NCBI RefSeq assembly: GCF_036867135.1
Contig: NZ_JBAJIJ010000001.1
Location: forward strand, 2,046,001 to 2,110,000
Direction of reading: 5' to 3'
Origin: Aeromicrobium sp. Sec7.5
GTDB taxonomy: Bacteria > Actinomycetota > Actinomycetes > Propionibacteriales > Nocardioidaceae
Length of the DNA stretch: 64,000 nt
Shown here piece by piece: positions 1 to 7,839 of this stretch; within the stretch, counting starts at the first letter, position 1, and each line of letters begins with the position of its first letter. The notes under the pieces are model-generated. The model had not been told where the DNA came from, ran no database searches, and saw only the letters and a program-made list of their open reading frames with translations. Both the position numbers and the translations under genes were made by a program.

Positions 1-1909
1 TGATCCGCAGTCCGCTGCGCTGGCCGGTCGGGAGGTCGACCTGCGTGACGTCACCGGTGACCACGACCTTGGAGCCGAAGCCCAGGCGGGTCAGGAACAT
101 CTTCATCTGCTCGGCCGTGGTGTTCTGCGCCTCGTCGAGGATGATGAACGCGTCGTTGAGCGTGTTGTGCGTGACGATGAAATCGTCCGTCACGTACAGC
201 GAGTCCTGGGCGCCGACCGAGATGCACACGGTCTCCGATCGACCTGCTGGCTCGATCGACTCGACGAACCGCATCGGACGCCCGCCGCCTGCGAGGTCGT
301 ACTTCGCGACCTTCCTCGAGAGGCGGAAGGGCTGGACTCCGGCGGGCAGCCGGATGTCGAGCACGTGCGCGTCGTGGACGTAGCCAACGTCGCGGCCGTT
401 GGCATGACCCGGCTTGCGACCAGCGGCCGGTCTCGTGCGCGCGTACGCGACTCCGCCGAGCGAACGGACCAGATACGTGACGTCGTCACGAAGGCGCTGC
501 GACGTGGTGGTGTACTGCACGCGGCACGTGCGACCGCGCTGCGCCACAGGGCCACCATCGGTGTCCAGCAGTCCCTGCAGGACGGCCAGGCGCACCTCAC
601 GGGAGTTGTGCAGGTATACGACGGGGACGAACTTCGTCGAGGACGTCGTGTGGGCCAGCCCGAGCTGACGAATCACCGTGGTGACCGGGTTGGCGGTCCG
701 CAGACCGCCTCGGCCGCCGTCGACGTGACGCAGGACGTAGTCGTACCGGCCCTTGTGCTTCAGCTCGATGCCGGGCAGGCGTCGCTCCAACTCGTCGACC
801 AGCTCGGGGTCGGTCGACGTGAACGACGGTGTCGTTGCGGTCGTGATGCATCCGTCGCCGAGAAGGAGTCCGAGGGCGTAGGGGTCGATCGGGACGTCCT
901 GCGCCTCCATCTCGACCGGGCCGACGACGGGCAGCTCGTAGCGTCGGGCGTGCATCCGGCGCAGGTTACCGACCATCTCCGACGTCTGGAGCGTGCGCGA
1001 CGTCCCGCGGCGGCGGTCGTCGATCGTGCGGACGGTCCACAGGTGCTCACCGCACGCCAGCGTCGATGCACCGTCCTGCGCCGTCACACGGAACACGTCT
1101 CGCTCACCCTGCGGGTAGACCCCGAGGACCGGAGTGGGTCGTCCGTTGCTGCCGGTCACCAGGTCGCCCACCTGCAGCGAACCGATGCGCCGCCAGCCGG
1201 TGGGGGTCATGACGGCCCGATCGACCGGCTGCGCGCGGCCACGCATGTACGCCAGGGGCGCCACCTCGATGACGCCGGCCGTCAGGAGCTTGGGGATCGC
1301 CTCGGGATCCATCATGTCGTGCAGCGCGTCGTACAGCGGGCGCAGGTACGGGTCGATCTTCTCGCTCAGCGTGCCCGGGAGATAGCCGAGCCGCTCCCCC
1401 GCCTCGACCGCAGGCCGGGTCAGGATGATGCGGCTGACCTGCTTGGACTGCAGCGCCTGCACGGCCTTGGCCATCGCGAGGTAGGTCTTGCCGGTGCCGG
1501 CCGGGCCGATGCCGAAGATGATCGTGTTCTCGTCGATCGCGTCGACGTAGCGCTTCTGGTTGAGCGTCTTGGGGCGGATCGTGCGGCCGCGGTTCGACAG
1601 GATGTTGAGGCTCAGCACCTCCGCGGGCCGCTCCTGCGTCTCGGTGCGGAGCATGCCGACGGTGCGCTCGACGGTCTCGCGGGTCATGCCCTGGCCCGTG
1701 CGGACGATCGTGGTGAGCTCGTCGAGGAGCCGCTCGACCAGCGCGACCTCGCCGGGCTCGCCGGTGACGCTCACGCGGTTGCCGCGGACGTGGATGTCGG
1801 CCTCGAAGTCGCGCTCGATGAGGCGGAGGAACTCGTCGCCGGCTCCGAAGAGCGCGACCGCATCGATGCTGCTGGGGACCGTGAAGGTGTGGGTGGGGTG
1901 CTCAGTCAT
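1..1909 (-). CDS. phoH: PhoH-family ATPase, intein-interrupted, 3' end beyond window
   Basis: PhoH-like P-loop ATPases are linked to RNA metabolism and often lie beside dnaJ, HIT and ybeY, as here. The ATG at 1907-1909 opens a frame that stays open to base 1: 636 codons, of which 357 are intein and 279 are extein. The extein has the P-loop GPAGTGKT, then [24 protein letters not shown], and after the intein [14 protein letters not shown] (Walker B) and [14 protein letters not shown]. About 50-70 C-terminal residues should lie beyond the left edge. The N-terminus (about residues 10-75) looks KH-like. A TAGACT hexamer at 1920-1925, ten bases before the ATG, suggests its own promoter. The function depends on protein splicing. 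The family is certain; the biochemical role is known only by homology. Confidence 0.95.
   Translation of the reverse strand, partial: MTEHPTHTFTVPSSIDAVALFGAGDEFLRLIERDFEADIHVRGNRVSVTGEPGEVALVERLLDELTTIVRTGQGMTRETVERTVGMLRTETQERPAEVLSLNILSNRGRTIRPKTLNQKRYVDAIDENTIIFGIGPAGTGKTYLAMAKAVQALQSKQVSRIILTRPAVEAGERLGYLPGTLSEKIDPYLRPLYDALHDMMDPEAIPKLLTAGVIEVAPLAYMRGRAQPVDRAVMTPTGWRRIGSLQVGDLVTGSNGRPTPVLGVYPQGERDVFRVTAQDGASTLACGEHLWTVRTIDDRRRGTSRTLQTSEMVGNLRRMHARRYELPVVGPVEMEAQDVPIDPYALGLLLGDGCITTATTPSFTSTDPELVDELERRLPGIELKHKGRYDYVLRHVDGGRGGLRTANPVTTVIRQLGLAHTTSSTKFVPVVYLHNSREVRLAVLQGLLDTDGGPVAQRGRTCRVQYTTTSQRLRDDVTYLVRSLGGVAYARTRPAAGRKPGHANGRDVGYVHDAHVLDIRLPAGVQPFRLSRKVAKYDLAGGGRPMRFVESIEPAGRSETVCISVGAQDSLYVTDDFIVTHNTLNDAFIILDEAQNTTAEQMKMFLTRLGFGSKVVVTGDVTQVDLPTGQRSGLRI
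164..1234 (-). other. Intein in PhoH with LAGLIDADG endonuclease, class 3-like
   Basis: This in-frame insert of 357 codons splits the conserved PhoH string [16 protein letters not shown]. Its first residue is Ala (codon 1232-1234), not Cys or Ser, and it ends VTHN (Asn codon 164-166) followed by extein Thr. Splicing blocks are visible: block A-like [18 protein letters not shown], block B with ACGEHLW (His64, Trp66), block F SETVCISV (Cys337) and block G Thr355-His356-Asn357. Trp at B:12, Cys at F:4 and Thr at G:5 are the WCT triad of class 3 inteins, which use the internal Cys as first nucleophile. The dodecapeptide motifs LGLLLGDG (about 122-129) and [10 protein letters not shown] (219-228) show an apparently intact homing endonuclease. 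Exact ends are inferred by comparison with intein-less PhoH. Confidence 0.93.
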
Positions 1910-1925
1910 GGGTAGTTCCAGTCTA
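1910..1925 (-). promoter_or_regulatory. Predicted -10 of phoH
   Basis: TAGACT on the minus strand (1920-1925) lies ten bases before the phoH ATG, giving a predicted leader of only a few bases. This would uncouple phoH from dnaJ and the HIT gene, from which it is also separated by a repeat element. I see no clear -35. Confidence 0.45.
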
Positions 1926-1981
1926 CGACTCGAATCGCAGACGTCGAGTTCGCGGGCGCGCGCTGATCGAGACTCCGCTAG

Positions 1982-2087
1982 GACCGGCCGATCCACGGGC
2001 CGAGCCGAAGGCGAGGCAGGCGCCCGGGCGAAGCCCGGCACCGGTGAGGAACGAACCGGTGAGACGGCGAGGGACGAGCCGTGCGCC
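1982..2087 (-). repeat. Dispersed 105-bp structured repeat, copy A
   Basis: About 106 bp nearly identical (a handful of substitutions and one small indel) to 18758-18862. It begins directly after the TAG stop of the HIT gene. Read in the gene direction it contains several short hairpins, including GCCGGGC-TTCG-CCCGGGC and paired CACCGGT/ACCGGTG. The placement matches copy B, which starts directly after the leuS stop. It may act as a terminator or mRNA 3'-end stabiliser, or be a small mobile REP-type element. Confidence 0.85.
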
Positions 2088-2429
2088 CTAGCCCGGGGGC
2101 CAGGTGAGCGAGCGACCCGACAGCACGTGCCCGTGGCAGTGGAAGACCGTCTGGAAGGCGTCGGCGCCGGTGTTGAAGACCAGCCGGTACGAGCCGGTGC
2201 CCAGCTCGTCGGCGATCCGACGCGTGTGGGTGATGAGGTCGACGGTGGCCTCCGGGTCGGCCGCGGCAAGGCTCGCGACGTCCGGCTCGTGCCGCTTGGG
2301 GATCACCAGGACGTGGGTCGGCGCCTGGGGGTTGATGTCGCGGAAGGCGATCGTGTGCTCGGTCTCGCCCACGACGTCGGCCGGGACCTCACCCTCGACG
2401 ATCTTGCAGAACAGGCAGTCGTCACTCAT
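2088..2429 (-). CDS. HIT-family nucleotide-binding hydrolase
   Basis: A 113-residue histidine-triad protein of the HINT/PKCI branch, which hydrolyses nucleoside phosphoramidates and related nucleotides in the cytoplasm. The triad is H97-C-H99-G-H101, and there is an N-terminal CLFC pair (C5, C8), a zinc-site feature of this branch. Length is normal. It starts 29 bp after dnaJ and probably belongs to the hrcA-dnaJ transcript, but a TAGGAC hexamer six bases before its ATG could also give a leaderless mRNA. In many actinobacteria the gene rsmE lies between dnaJ and this gene; here it is missing. The sub-family is clear; the physiological substrate is unknown. Confidence 0.9.
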   Translation of the reverse strand: MSDDCLFCKIVEGEVPADVVGETEHTIAFRDINPQAPTHVLVIPKRHEPDVASLAAADPEATVDLITHTRRIADELGTGSYRLVFNTGADAFQTVFHCHGHVLSGRSLTWPPG

Positions 2430-2458
2430 GGTCCAGTCCTACCGCACCGGGGACGAGG

Positions 2459-3616
2459 TCACTCGCCGGCGGCGCGGAAGGCGCTCTTGATGCGACCGAA
2501 CACGCTGCGGTGCGTGGCACCGAGCCGGGCCTCCGGCCGTTCCTCGCCGCGCAGCGTGGCGAGCTGCTGCAGCAGCTCGCGCTGCTCGTCGTCGAGCTTG
2601 TCGGGCGTCTCGACGACGACCGTGACCCGCAGGTCGCCCGCGCCGATGCCGCGCAGCCGGGGCACGCCCTCGCCCCGCACCACGACGACCTCGCCGGACT
2701 GGGTGCCGACCTCGACGTCGACCGTGATCGCGTCCGGGCCCTCGTGCTCCTCGAGGTCGGCCCGCAGCGACGGCAGGTCGAGCGTCGTGCCGAGGGCGGC
2801 CGCCGTCATGGGCAGCGTGACGTGGCACTCGAGGTGGTCACCCGTCCGCGAGTAGACGGGGTGACGACGCACCTGGATCTCGACGTAGAGGTCACCGGCC
2901 GGGCCGCCACCGGGGCCGATCTCGCCCTCGCCGGTGAGCTGGATGCGGGTGCCGTGGTCGACCCCCGCCGGGATCGTGAGCGTGAGGTTGCGACGCGAGC
3001 GCACGCGACCCTCGCCGTCGCAGGCGCGGCAGGGGTCGGGGATGACCGAGCCGAAGCCGTGGCACGTGGGGCACGGGCGGGCGGTGCGGATGTCGCCGAG
3101 CAACGAGCGCTGCACGTGCTGGATCGCGCCCTGGCCGTGGCAGGTTCCGCACGTGACGGGCTGCGAGCCCTCCTCGGCGCCGCTGCCGTCACACACCTCG
3201 CACACGACCGCGGTGTCGACCTTGAGCTCCTGCGTGACGCCGAAGACGGCCTCGGCGAGCTCGACCTCGAGCCGCAGCAGGGCGTCCTGGCCCCGCTGCA
3301 CGCGCGAGCGCGGCCCGCGCTGCGACGACTGGCCGAAGAACGCGTCCATGATGTCGTCGAAGCTGAAGCCCTGGCCGAAGCCGCCGCCACCGCGCTGGCC
3401 GCTCATCGGGTCGCCGCCACGGTCGAAGACCTGGCGCTTCTGCGGGTCCGACAGCACCTCATAGGCCTGCGAGACCTCCTTGAAGCGCTCGGACGCGTCC
3501 GGCGCGTCGTTGACGTCGGGGTGCAGCTGGCGCGCGAGACGCCGGTACGCCTTCTTGATCTCCTCGGGGGTCGCAGAGCGGTCCACGCCGAGCAGCGCGT
3601 AGTAGTCGGAGGCCAT
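2459..3616 (-). CDS. dnaJ: Chaperone DnaJ (DnaJ2, hrcA-linked)
   Basis: Hsp40 co-chaperone that stimulates DnaK ATPase and presents unfolded clients. The 385-residue protein has a J domain (1-70) with HPD at 32-34, a Gly/Phe region (72-95), and four zinc-binding repeats, CEVCDGSG 139-146, CGTCHGQG 156-163, CPTCHGFG 182-189 and CRACDGEG 196-203. The C-terminal substrate-binding domains follow. It lies 45 bp downstream of hrcA, so it should be repressed by HrcA through the CIRCE site ahead of hrcA. dnaK is not in the window. This is the second actinobacterial DnaJ paralogue, the one coupled to hrcA rather than to dnaK-grpE. Confidence 0.97.
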   Translation of the reverse strand: MASDYYALLGVDRSATPEEIKKAYRRLARQLHPDVNDAPDASERFKEVSQAYEVLSDPQKRQVFDRGGDPMSGQRGGGGFGQGFSFDDIMDAFFGQSSQRGPRSRVQRGQDALLRLEVELAEAVFGVTQELKVDTAVVCEVCDGSGAEEGSQPVTCGTCHGQGAIQHVQRSLLGDIRTARPCPTCHGFGSVIPDPCRACDGEGRVRSRRNLTLTIPAGVDHGTRIQLTGEGEIGPGGGPAGDLYVEIQVRRHPVYSRTGDHLECHVTLPMTAAALGTTLDLPSLRADLEEHEGPDAITVDVEVGTQSGEVVVVRGEGVPRLRGIGAGDLRVTVVVETPDKLDDEQRELLQQLATLRGEERPEARLGATHRSVFGRIKSAFRAAGE

Positions 3617-3661
3617 GAGGTGCTTTCGGGCTGGGAGTTCGGTACAGGGTCGGGAGGGCCG

Positions 3662-4675
3662 TCAGGCGTCGTCGAGCATGCGGCCGACGTAGCGGGCCAC
3701 GGCCGCGACGGTGGCGATCGTGCCGGGGTAGTCCATGCGGGTCGGGCCCACGGTGCCGAGGGTCGCGCGGCTGCCGTCTCCACCGTAGGCCGACGCCACC
3801 ACGGCGGTGCCGGCGAGGGTGTCGAGGCCGGTCTCGCCGCCGATGCGGACCGTGACGCCGCCGGACGCCTCGCCGAGGAGCTTGAGCAGCACGACCTGCT
3901 CCTCGAGAGCCTCGAGCACGGGGCCGACCGTGGTGTCGAAATCGGCGCCGAACCGGGCGAGGTTGGAGGTGCCGCCCACGACGATGCGGGCGTCGGACCG
4001 CTCGTCGGAGAAGGTCTGCGCGAGCGTGGCGACGACCGTGGCCACGACCGGCTGGTCCTCGGGCTCGAACGCCGGGATGAGGTCGGCGACCTTGACGGCG
4101 GCGTCGGACAGGCGCACGCCGAGGACGACCGGCAGGATCCGGGCGCGCAGGTCGGCCAGCAGTCGGTCGCCGAGCGGCGACGGGAGATCGACGGTGCGCT
4201 GCTCGACGCGGCCCGAGCTCGTGATGACGACGACGAGCACGCGGTGCCCGTCAAGGGCCACGAGCTCGACGTGACGGACCGTCGAGCGGGTGAGGCTGGG
4301 GTACTGGACGACCGCGACCTGGCTCGTGAGCTGGGCGAGCACACGCACGCTGCGCTGCACGATGTCGTCGACGTCGACCGACTCCGACAGGAAGCGCTCG
4401 ATCGCGCGACGCTCGGCCGGCGACAACGCCTTGACCGTGGCCAGGCGGTCGACGAACATCCGGTAGCCCTTGTCGGTGGGGATGCGTCCGGCCGAGGTGT
4501 GCGGCTGGGTCAGGTAGCCCTCGTCCTCGAGGACCTTCATGTCGCCCCGGATCGTGGCCGACGACACCCCGAGGTGGTGGCGCTCGACCAGGGCGCGCGA
4601 ACCGACGGGCTCCTGCGTGGCGACGTAGTCCTCGACGATGGCCCGCAGGACGTCGAGGCGACGGTCGTCGGACAT
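3662..4675 (-). CDS. hrcA: Heat-inducible transcription repressor HrcA
   Basis: Repressor of class I heat-shock genes that binds the CIRCE inverted repeat and is kept folded by GroEL. The 337-residue protein has an N-terminal winged helix (about 1-75, containing [18 protein letters not shown] and the [14 protein letters not shown] strand typical of the family), a dimerisation core and an IDD-like inserted domain. A strong Shine-Dalgarno (GGGGGAGG) precedes the ATG at 4673-4675. A CIRCE-like operator lies at 4700-4726, so the gene is autoregulated. First gene of a probable hrcA-dnaJ-HIT operon. Confidence 0.97.
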   Translation of the reverse strand: MSDDRRLDVLRAIVEDYVATQEPVGSRALVERHHLGVSSATIRGDMKVLEDEGYLTQPHTSAGRIPTDKGYRMFVDRLATVKALSPAERRAIERFLSESVDVDDIVQRSVRVLAQLTSQVAVVQYPSLTRSTVRHVELVALDGHRVLVVVITSSGRVEQRTVDLPSPLGDRLLADLRARILPVVLGVRLSDAAVKVADLIPAFEPEDQPVVATVVATLAQTFSDERSDARIVVGGTSNLARFGADFDTTVGPVLEALEEQVVLLKLLGEASGGVTVRIGGETGLDTLAGTAVVASAYGGDGSRATLGTVGPTRMDYPGTIATVAAVARYVGRMLDDA

Positions 4676-4699
4676 GGGACCTCCCCCTTCGGCGCGTCG

Positions 4700-4734
4700 C
4701 TGGCACTCTCGGTGCTGGTTTGCCAGTCTAGCGT
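4700..4734. promoter_or_regulatory. CIRCE operator and back-to-back -10 elements
   Basis: The arms CTGGCACTC (4700-4708) and GTTTGCCAG (4718-4726), separated by nine bases, form a CIRCE-type inverted repeat with seven of nine positions paired. The minus-strand hexamer TAGACT (4725-4730), a plausible hrcA -10, abuts the right arm. The plus-strand hexamer TAGCGT (4729-4734) could be the -10 of the divergent gene at 4750. Bound HrcA would therefore cover the start of both transcripts. The assignment of CIRCE rests on arm sequence, the nine-base spacer and position. Confidence 0.75.
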
Positions 4735-4749
4735 GATGGACTTCAGGCC

Positions 4750-5223
4750 ATGAGGCAGATCGCGCGCACCGCGGACACGATCGTGGTGCCCGGGCGCGAC
4801 CGCGCCCTCACCTACCGGTCCCGCCGGGTCACCCTGGACGACGGCACGTGGGTCGCGCACGAGTCGCGCGGCGGCTCGCTCAGCTCGGTCTGGGCGGTCG
4901 ACCTCGGGGACCGCTTCGTCGAGGTCGTGCACCTCGGCGGCGGTCCGCTCGGCGGCGAGCTCGTGGTCGTGGTGCCCGATGCCGACACGGTGCTGCTCGG
5001 CGACCTCGTGAGCGAGCCCGCGGGCGAGGTGCCCCCGAGCTGGCCCGTCGCGGTCGACCTCGCGATCGGGCTCACCGGTCCCGGCACGACCGTTCTGTCC
5101 TCGACCGGCGAGGTCGCGCGCGAGGACCTCGCCGAGTTCCACCAACGCCTGCTCGGCCTGCTCCACCCGGGATACACCGGGCCCGGCGGCACGGGCGACG
5201 GCACCGGGCACGACCATGTCTGA
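4750..5223 (+). CDS. Uncharacterised protein, possible degenerate metallo-hydrolase fold
   Basis: A 157-residue soluble protein with no signal peptide or membrane segment. The middle part (about 65-125) alternates hydrophobic strands with motifs such as [15 protein letters not shown] and [24 protein letters not shown], reminiscent of a metallo-beta-lactamase fold, but the HxHxDH metal ligands are absent. The last eight bases overlap the start of the DUF3097 gene, so the two are translationally coupled and probably act together. It is divergent from hrcA and may share the CIRCE region. I do not recognise a named family with confidence. Confidence 0.8.
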   Translation: MRQIARTADTIVVPGRDRALTYRSRRVTLDDGTWVAHESRGGSLSSVWAVDLGDRFVEVVHLGGGPLGGELVVVVPDADTVLLGDLVSEPAGEVPPSWPVAVDLAIGLTGPGTTVLSSTGEVAREDLAEFHQRLLGLLHPGYTGPGGTGDGTGHDHV

Positions 5224-6055
5224 CCGGTACGGGCAGGACGTCCTGTCGGGCGACTGGAAGCGCCCGCCCAAGGGACGGTCGACCGACCTGCCCGTCGAGC
5301 TGGGGCTGGTCGTCGAGGACGTCACGAGCGGATTCGTCGGCGAGGTCGTCACGATCGACGCCCAGATGGGCATGGTCGTGCTCGAGGACCGCCGCCTGAA
5401 GCGCCGCAGCTTCACACTCGGCCCGGGGTACTGGGTCGACGGCAAGCCCGTCACGCTGCGCCCACCCGTCGTGGCAGCCGCCGCGCCGCGCCGCACGGCC
5501 TCCGGATCCGTGGCCGGCCCCCGTGAGCGGGCCAAGGTCGCCCAGCCGAGCCGCATCTGGGTCGAGGGCCGCCACGACGCCGAGCTCGTCGAGAAGGTGT
5601 GGGGCGACGACCTGCGCCACGTCGGCGTGGCCGTGGAGTACCTCGGTGGCATCGACGACCTCAAGGGCGAGGTCGACGCCTTCGACCCCGGTCCCGGCCG
5701 CCGGCTCGGCATCCTCGTCGACCACCTCGTCACCGGCTCCAAGGAGTGGCGCATCGCGCAGACGCTCTCGAAAGAGCCGCACGTGCTGGTCGTCGGCCAT
5801 CCCTACGTCGACGTGTGGCAGACGGTGAAGCCGAAGCGCCTCGGGCTCGACGCCTGGCCGGTCATCCCCCGCGGCGTCGAGTGGAAGCACGGCATCTGCG
5901 AGGCGCTCGGCTGGCCGCACGCCGAGCAGGCCGACATCGCCCGCGCCTGGAAGAAGATCCTCGGCAGCGTGAGCACCTGGACCGACCTCGAGCCGGTCTT
6001 CCTCGGCCAGGTCGAGCAGCTCATCGACTTCGTCACCGCCGACGGCCCGGCGTAG
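5216..6055 (+). CDS. DUF3097 family protein
   Basis: A 279-residue actinobacterial protein of unknown function, typically found beside hemW as here. The N-terminal third (1-90) looks like a small beta-barrel; the C-terminal part begins IWVEGRHDAELVEKVWGDDL, which resembles a Toprim-like strand with an acidic Glu/Asp pair, and continues LGILVDHLVTGSKEWRIA. A nucleic-acid or nucleotide role is therefore plausible but is inference. It is translationally coupled to the upstream gene by an 8-bp overlap and convergent with hemW across a large inverted repeat. Confidence 0.9.
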   Translation: MSDRYGQDVLSGDWKRPPKGRSTDLPVELGLVVEDVTSGFVGEVVTIDAQMGMVVLEDRRLKRRSFTLGPGYWVDGKPVTLRPPVVAAAAPRRTASGSVAGPRERAKVAQPSRIWVEGRHDAELVEKVWGDDLRHVGVAVEYLGGIDDLKGEVDAFDPGPGRRLGILVDHLVTGSKEWRIAQTLSKEPHVLVVGHPYVDVWQTVKPKRLGLDAWPVIPRGVEWKHGICEALGWPHAEQADIARAWKKILGSVSTWTDLEPVFLGQVEQLIDFVTADGPA

Positions 6056-6066
6056 CCCGAGCCCCT

Positions 6067-6129
6067 CCAGATGTCTGCGCGAGCTCGGCTCTGAGCCACC
6101 GAACGAGCCGAGCTCCTGCACACATCTGG
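6067..6129. terminator. 25-bp inverted repeat between convergent genes
   Basis: The arms 6067-6091 (CCAGATGT...GAGCTCGGCTC) and 6105-6129 pair with three mismatches around a 13-base loop. The element fills the gap between the ends of DUF3097 and hemW. There is no U-tract, so it is either a GC-rich bidirectional terminator or a member of a palindromic repeat family. Confidence 0.7.
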
Positions 6130-6133
6130 TGGG

Positions 6134-7252
6134 TCAGGTCAGCTCGCGGACGACGTGGTCGGCGAGGAGGCGGCCCTTTCTCGTCAGGACCAGACGATCC
6201 TCGACCGGCTCCAGGAGTCCGGAGGCGACCAGGTGGGTGTGTGACGGGAGGCCACGCGGGTCGAGGCCGGTGCGCAGGCGGGTGCGGAGCATGACGTCCT
6301 CCATGCGGGACGCGTCGGCGTCGATGTCCTCGCCATCGGCCTCGGGCGACTGGCCTGCGTCGAGCCGCTGGGCGTAGGCCGCGGGGTGCTTGACGTTCCA
6401 CCAACGTCGGCCACCCAGGTACGAGTGGGCGCCGGGACCTATGCCGAGCCACTCACCGCCGGTCCAGTACAGGACGTTGTGGCGGCACTGCGCCGCGTCG
6501 TCGCGCGCCCAGTTCGACAGCTCGTACCAGCCGAGTCCGGCCTCCTCGAACATCGCGTCGGCCAGCAGGTACTTGTCGGCCGTCTCGTCGTCGTCGGGCA
6601 TCACGACCTCGCCGCGGTTGACCTTGCGGGCGAAGGCCGTGCCCGCCTCGACGATCAGGGCGTAGGCGCTCACGTGGTCGGGCTCGAGCGAGACCGCGTG
6701 CTCGACCGTGCGACGCCAGTCGTCCATCGACTCCCCCGGCGACCCGTAGATCAGGTCGACGCTGACCTGCTCGAAGCCGGCCTCGCGGGCCCAGCGCACG
6801 GCCTCCGGCACGCGCTCGGGGGCGTGCGTGCGGTCGAGCACCTTCAGCACGTGGGGCACGGCCGACTGCACGCCGAACGAGATCCGGTTGAAGCCGCCGG
6901 CGCGCAGGATCGCCAGCATCGCGGGGTCGACGGAGTCGGGGTTCGCCTCGGTCGTGACCTCGACATCCGGCGCGAGGCCCCAGGCCTCGTCGATCGCACG
7001 GAGGATGCGCACGAGGTCGTGCGCCGCGAGCTGCGTGGGGGTGCCGCCGCCGACGAAGACCGTCTGCACGGTCCGCGGACCGGTCTGCTCGGCGGACCGA
7101 CGGATCTCGGCGATCGCCGAGTCGGCGTACGTCGCGCGGGTGGCCCCGTCGCCGAGCTCGTCGGCGGTGTACGTGTTGAAGTCGCAGTAGCCGCACCGGA
7201 CCGAGCAGAACGGGACGTGGACGTACACGCCGAAGCCGGCTGAGGATGACAC
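6134..7252 (-). CDS. hemW: Radical SAM haem chaperone HemW
   Basis: 372-residue radical SAM protein related to oxygen-independent coproporphyrinogen oxidase (HemN). HemW members bind haem and are thought to deliver it to apoproteins rather than perform the HemN reaction. The cluster motif is C16-x3-C20-x2-C23 (CSVRCGYC) after the family's VYVHVPFC. GGGTPTQL and the C-terminal HemN_C winged helix are present. The GTG start at 7250-7252 is preceded at exactly six bases by TAGGCT, so a leaderless message is likely. Note that the oxygenase-like MhuD homologue in this window is a separate haem protein. Confidence 0.93.
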   Translation of the reverse strand: MSSSAGFGVYVHVPFCSVRCGYCDFNTYTADELGDGATRATYADSAIAEIRRSAEQTGPRTVQTVFVGGGTPTQLAAHDLVRILRAIDEAWGLAPDVEVTTEANPDSVDPAMLAILRAGGFNRISFGVQSAVPHVLKVLDRTHAPERVPEAVRWAREAGFEQVSVDLIYGSPGESMDDWRRTVEHAVSLEPDHVSAYALIVEAGTAFARKVNRGEVVMPDDDETADKYLLADAMFEEAGLGWYELSNWARDDAAQCRHNVLYWTGGEWLGIGPGAHSYLGGRRWWNVKHPAAYAQRLDAGQSPEADGEDIDADASRMEDVMLRTRLRTGLDPRGLPSHTHLVASGLLEPVEDRLVLTRKGRLLADHVVRELT

Positions 7253-7258
7253 CCGCCC

Positions 7259-7268
7259 AGCCTAGGCT
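7259..7268. promoter_or_regulatory. Palindromic divergent -10 (hemW / small membrane protein)
   Basis: AGCCTAGGCT is a perfect palindrome containing TAGGCT on both strands. On the minus strand TAGGCT (7259-7264) sits six bases before the hemW GTG. On the plus strand TAGGCT (7263-7268) could serve the gene at 7303. The two promoters overlap and should compete for polymerase. Confidence 0.6.
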
Positions 7269-7302
7269 GAAGGGTCTCCGGCCCCGACACCCCAGGAGCG
7301 AC

Positions 7303-7758
7303 ATGGTCCGCTACGCCTACGACGTGCCGGGCTTCGAGGGTCAGGCGCTCGAGGTCGAGGTCACCACGATGGGCACCAAGCGCCTCTTCCTCGACGGCGT
7401 GCCCCCGCCCCGCCAGGGCAGCTTCACGCTGACGCGTGACGACGGCACACAGGTCGACGCCCGGTTCAAGGCCGTGAACCTCGGGCTCGACGTCCCGGAG
7501 CTCCTGGTCGATGGCCAGACCTACGCGGCGATCGAGCCGCTTCCGGAGTGGCAGGTCGCGTGGGCCGCCGCCCCCGTGCTGCTCGGGTTCGTGAGCTGCC
7601 TGGTCGGCGTGGCGGTCGGCGTGCTGGTGGGCTTTGCGAACATCCAGATGTTGCGCCGCATGGAGTCGCGGCCGCGGGCGCTTCTCGCCACCGGTGCCGT
7701 GAACGTCGTCGTCATCGGCGGTTGGCTGACCGCCGCCAGCCTGCTGCTGGAGCTCTGA
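7303..7758 (+). CDS. Small membrane protein with soluble N-terminal domain
   Basis: 151 residues. The ATG at 7303 is preferred over upstream in-frame starts because AGGAG lies six bases before it. Residues 1-80 form a beta-rich soluble part (YAYDVPGFEGQALEVEVTTMGTKRLFLDGVP), and two hydrophobic helices follow at about 90-115 and 130-150. It is divergent from hemW and convergent with fadD, with a strong hairpin after its stop. I do not recognise the family; no catalytic motif is visible. Confidence 0.8.
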   Translation: MVRYAYDVPGFEGQALEVEVTTMGTKRLFLDGVPPPRQGSFTLTRDDGTQVDARFKAVNLGLDVPELLVDGQTYAAIEPLPEWQVAWAAAPVLLGFVSCLVGVAVGVLVGFANIQMLRRMESRPRALLATGAVNVVVIGGWLTAASLLLEL

Positions 7759-7784
7759 CGCCACGCCCGACGGGCGCCGACGGA

Positions 7785-7816
7785 ACGAGGGGGACGGCCG
7801 TGGCCGTCCCCCTCGT
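7785..7816. terminator. Bidirectional rho-independent-like terminator
   Basis: A perfect 15-bp stem (7785-7799 with 7802-7816; ACGAGGGGGACGGCC and its complement) with a minimal loop lies between the convergent ends of the 7303 gene and fadD. The U-tract is weak, which is usual in high-GC actinobacteria. Confidence 0.85.
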
Positions 7817-7839
7817 CTCCTCGTCGAGCCCTGCCGGTC

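Noticed and set aside
167..1915. Long plus-strand frame of 582 codons opposite phoH
   Set aside because: It is an antisense shadow of the G/C-rich phoH-intein frame, with low-complexity Arg/Asp-rich translation and no domain pattern.
2510..4753. 747-codon plus-strand frame over dnaJ and hrcA
   Set aside because: Antisense to two certain genes; composition is typical of a shadow frame.
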